DNA of 6,064 nt, taken from assembly GCA_018657655.1 (NCBI GenBank), contig JABHWQ010000492.1, positions 1 to 6,064 on the forward strand, given 5' to 3'. A program made the translations under genes and the position numbers. Below, one piece after another: positions 5,836-6,064 of the stretch. The notes beneath the pieces are model-generated. The model searched no databases. It saw nothing but the letters and a program-made list of their open reading frames with translations, and was not told the origin of the DNA. The stretch is from Chloroflexota bacterium. GTDB lineage: Bacteria > Chloroflexota > Dehalococcoidia > SZUA-161 > SpSt-899. Every line of letters starts with the position of its first letter. Within the stretch, counting starts at the first letter, position 1.

Positions 5836-6064
5836 TGTATCAGCAGGCGGCTACTACGCCTGGTGTGAGAGACCGCTATCGAAGCGGGCTCGAAAGGATG
5901 CGCGACTGGAACTTGAGATTAAGGCTGCGCATACGCTGTAAACAGACGAAGAAGTTCAAGATCACCACTGATTCAAAGCATGCCCTGCCCGTGGCAGAGA
6001 ACTTATTGAATCAGTGATATCCCGACAGGGGAAGGCTGGCTGTATCTGGCCAGTCACAAGGATC
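5822..6064 (+). pseudogene. IS3-family transposase OrfB (DDE integrase), fragmented over three frames
   Basis: Three colinear fragments of an IS3 OrfB are visible. The first, 5822-5941, reads CRIYDVSAGGYYAWCERP and continues through KRARKDARLELEIKAAH to a TAA; the GYYAW motif is typical of the OrfB N-terminus. The second, about 5925-6017 in another frame, reads LRIRCKQTKKFK then ITTDSKHALPVAENLLNQ, the conserved segment ahead of the catalytic core. The third, from 6016 in a third frame to the window edge, reads DIPTGEGWLYLASHKD, which matches the WxxDITYIPTxEGWLYLA region around the first catalytic Asp of the DDE triad. Family proteins have roughly 40 extra residues between fragments one and two (RTYGPRRL-type helix-turn-helix) and roughly 20 between two and three, so internal deletions rather than single-base frameshifts explain the pattern. 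An apparent 61-codon frame at 5832-6017 is a chimera of these pieces and not a gene. Confidence 0.8.

Larger units (their letters stand above)
5703..6064 (+). mobile_element. IS3-family insertion sequence, decayed, left part (continues past right edge)
   Basis: The element is recognised from its transposase fragments and its left end. The end begins TGAAGAAAGTGGACACC; IS3-family ends usually start with TG, and GGACAC close to the tip is common. An OrfA start with GGAGGTG seven bases upstream lies at 5755, followed by three OrfB pieces in family order, each in a different frame. Large parts of the normal coding region are missing between the pieces, so this copy cannot encode a working transposase. 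The right end, its inverted repeat and any target duplication lie outside the window. Confidence 0.75.

Noticed and set aside
5832..6017. A 61-codon plus-strand open frame starting ATG ATG near the right edge
   Set aside because: Its first half is out of frame with transposase OrfB and its second half is an OrfB fragment; it is a chance product of deletion within the IS relic.
1..6064. CRISPR arrays, tRNA or rRNA genes, phage genes or a defence island
   Set aside because: No regularly spaced repeats, cloverleaf sequences or relevant protein families were seen anywhere in the window.

Overview
The window carries five recognisable protein-coding genes or gene ends and, at its right edge, a decayed insertion sequence sitting in a small exported-protein gene. 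The organism cannot be named with confidence. The base composition is moderate, Shine-Dalgarno sites are good, the standard code fits all intact genes (stops TGA, TAG, TAG, TAA), and lipoprotein signals are of the bacterial type. The mix of a CotH-like protein, a single-domain RlmL/YpsC-type methyltransferase, fatty acyl-CoA metabolism genes and an IS3-family transposase suggests an environmental, perhaps anaerobic, bacterium such as a Desulfobacterota or Chloroflexota lineage. That placement is a guess.

Left block, minus strand (1-1662): a CotH kinase-family lipoprotein (244-1662) is followed, in its direction of transcription, by the start of a second protein (1-137) with an N-terminal membrane segment that runs off the left edge. 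Both look exported or surface-anchored and may form one transcription unit.

Central block, plus strand (1830-3482): divergent from the CotH gene across about 170 bases lies an rRNA guanine-N2 methyltransferase of the RlmL/YpsC type. A hotdog-fold PaaI-type acyl-CoA thioesterase follows 33 bases later with a strong ribosome binding site, so the two are probably co-transcribed.

Right block, plus strand (3483-5494): a 300-base gene-free stretch holds a convincing sigma-70-type promoter (TTGGAA-N17-TATAAT) with a perfect 10-base palindrome in its spacer, then a leader of about 215 bases, then a full-length long-chain acyl-CoA ligase. Ligase and thioesterase catalyse opposite steps (making and hydrolysing acyl-CoA) and are plausible functional neighbours, although the ligase appears to have its own promoter.

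Right edge (5495-6064): a small lipoprotein-like or membrane-anchored gene begins with a textbook ribosome binding site and a TTG start. It has an in-frame TGA at codon 13 and is cut off at 5703, where an IS3-family element begins. The element's transposase is a mosaic of four colinear fragments in three reading frames with the intervening parts deleted, so it is dead, and it continues past the window edge.

No new defence or mobile system is supported. The most rewarding observations are the candidate operator in the ligase promoter, the doubly broken small gene, and the deletion-scarred IS relic.
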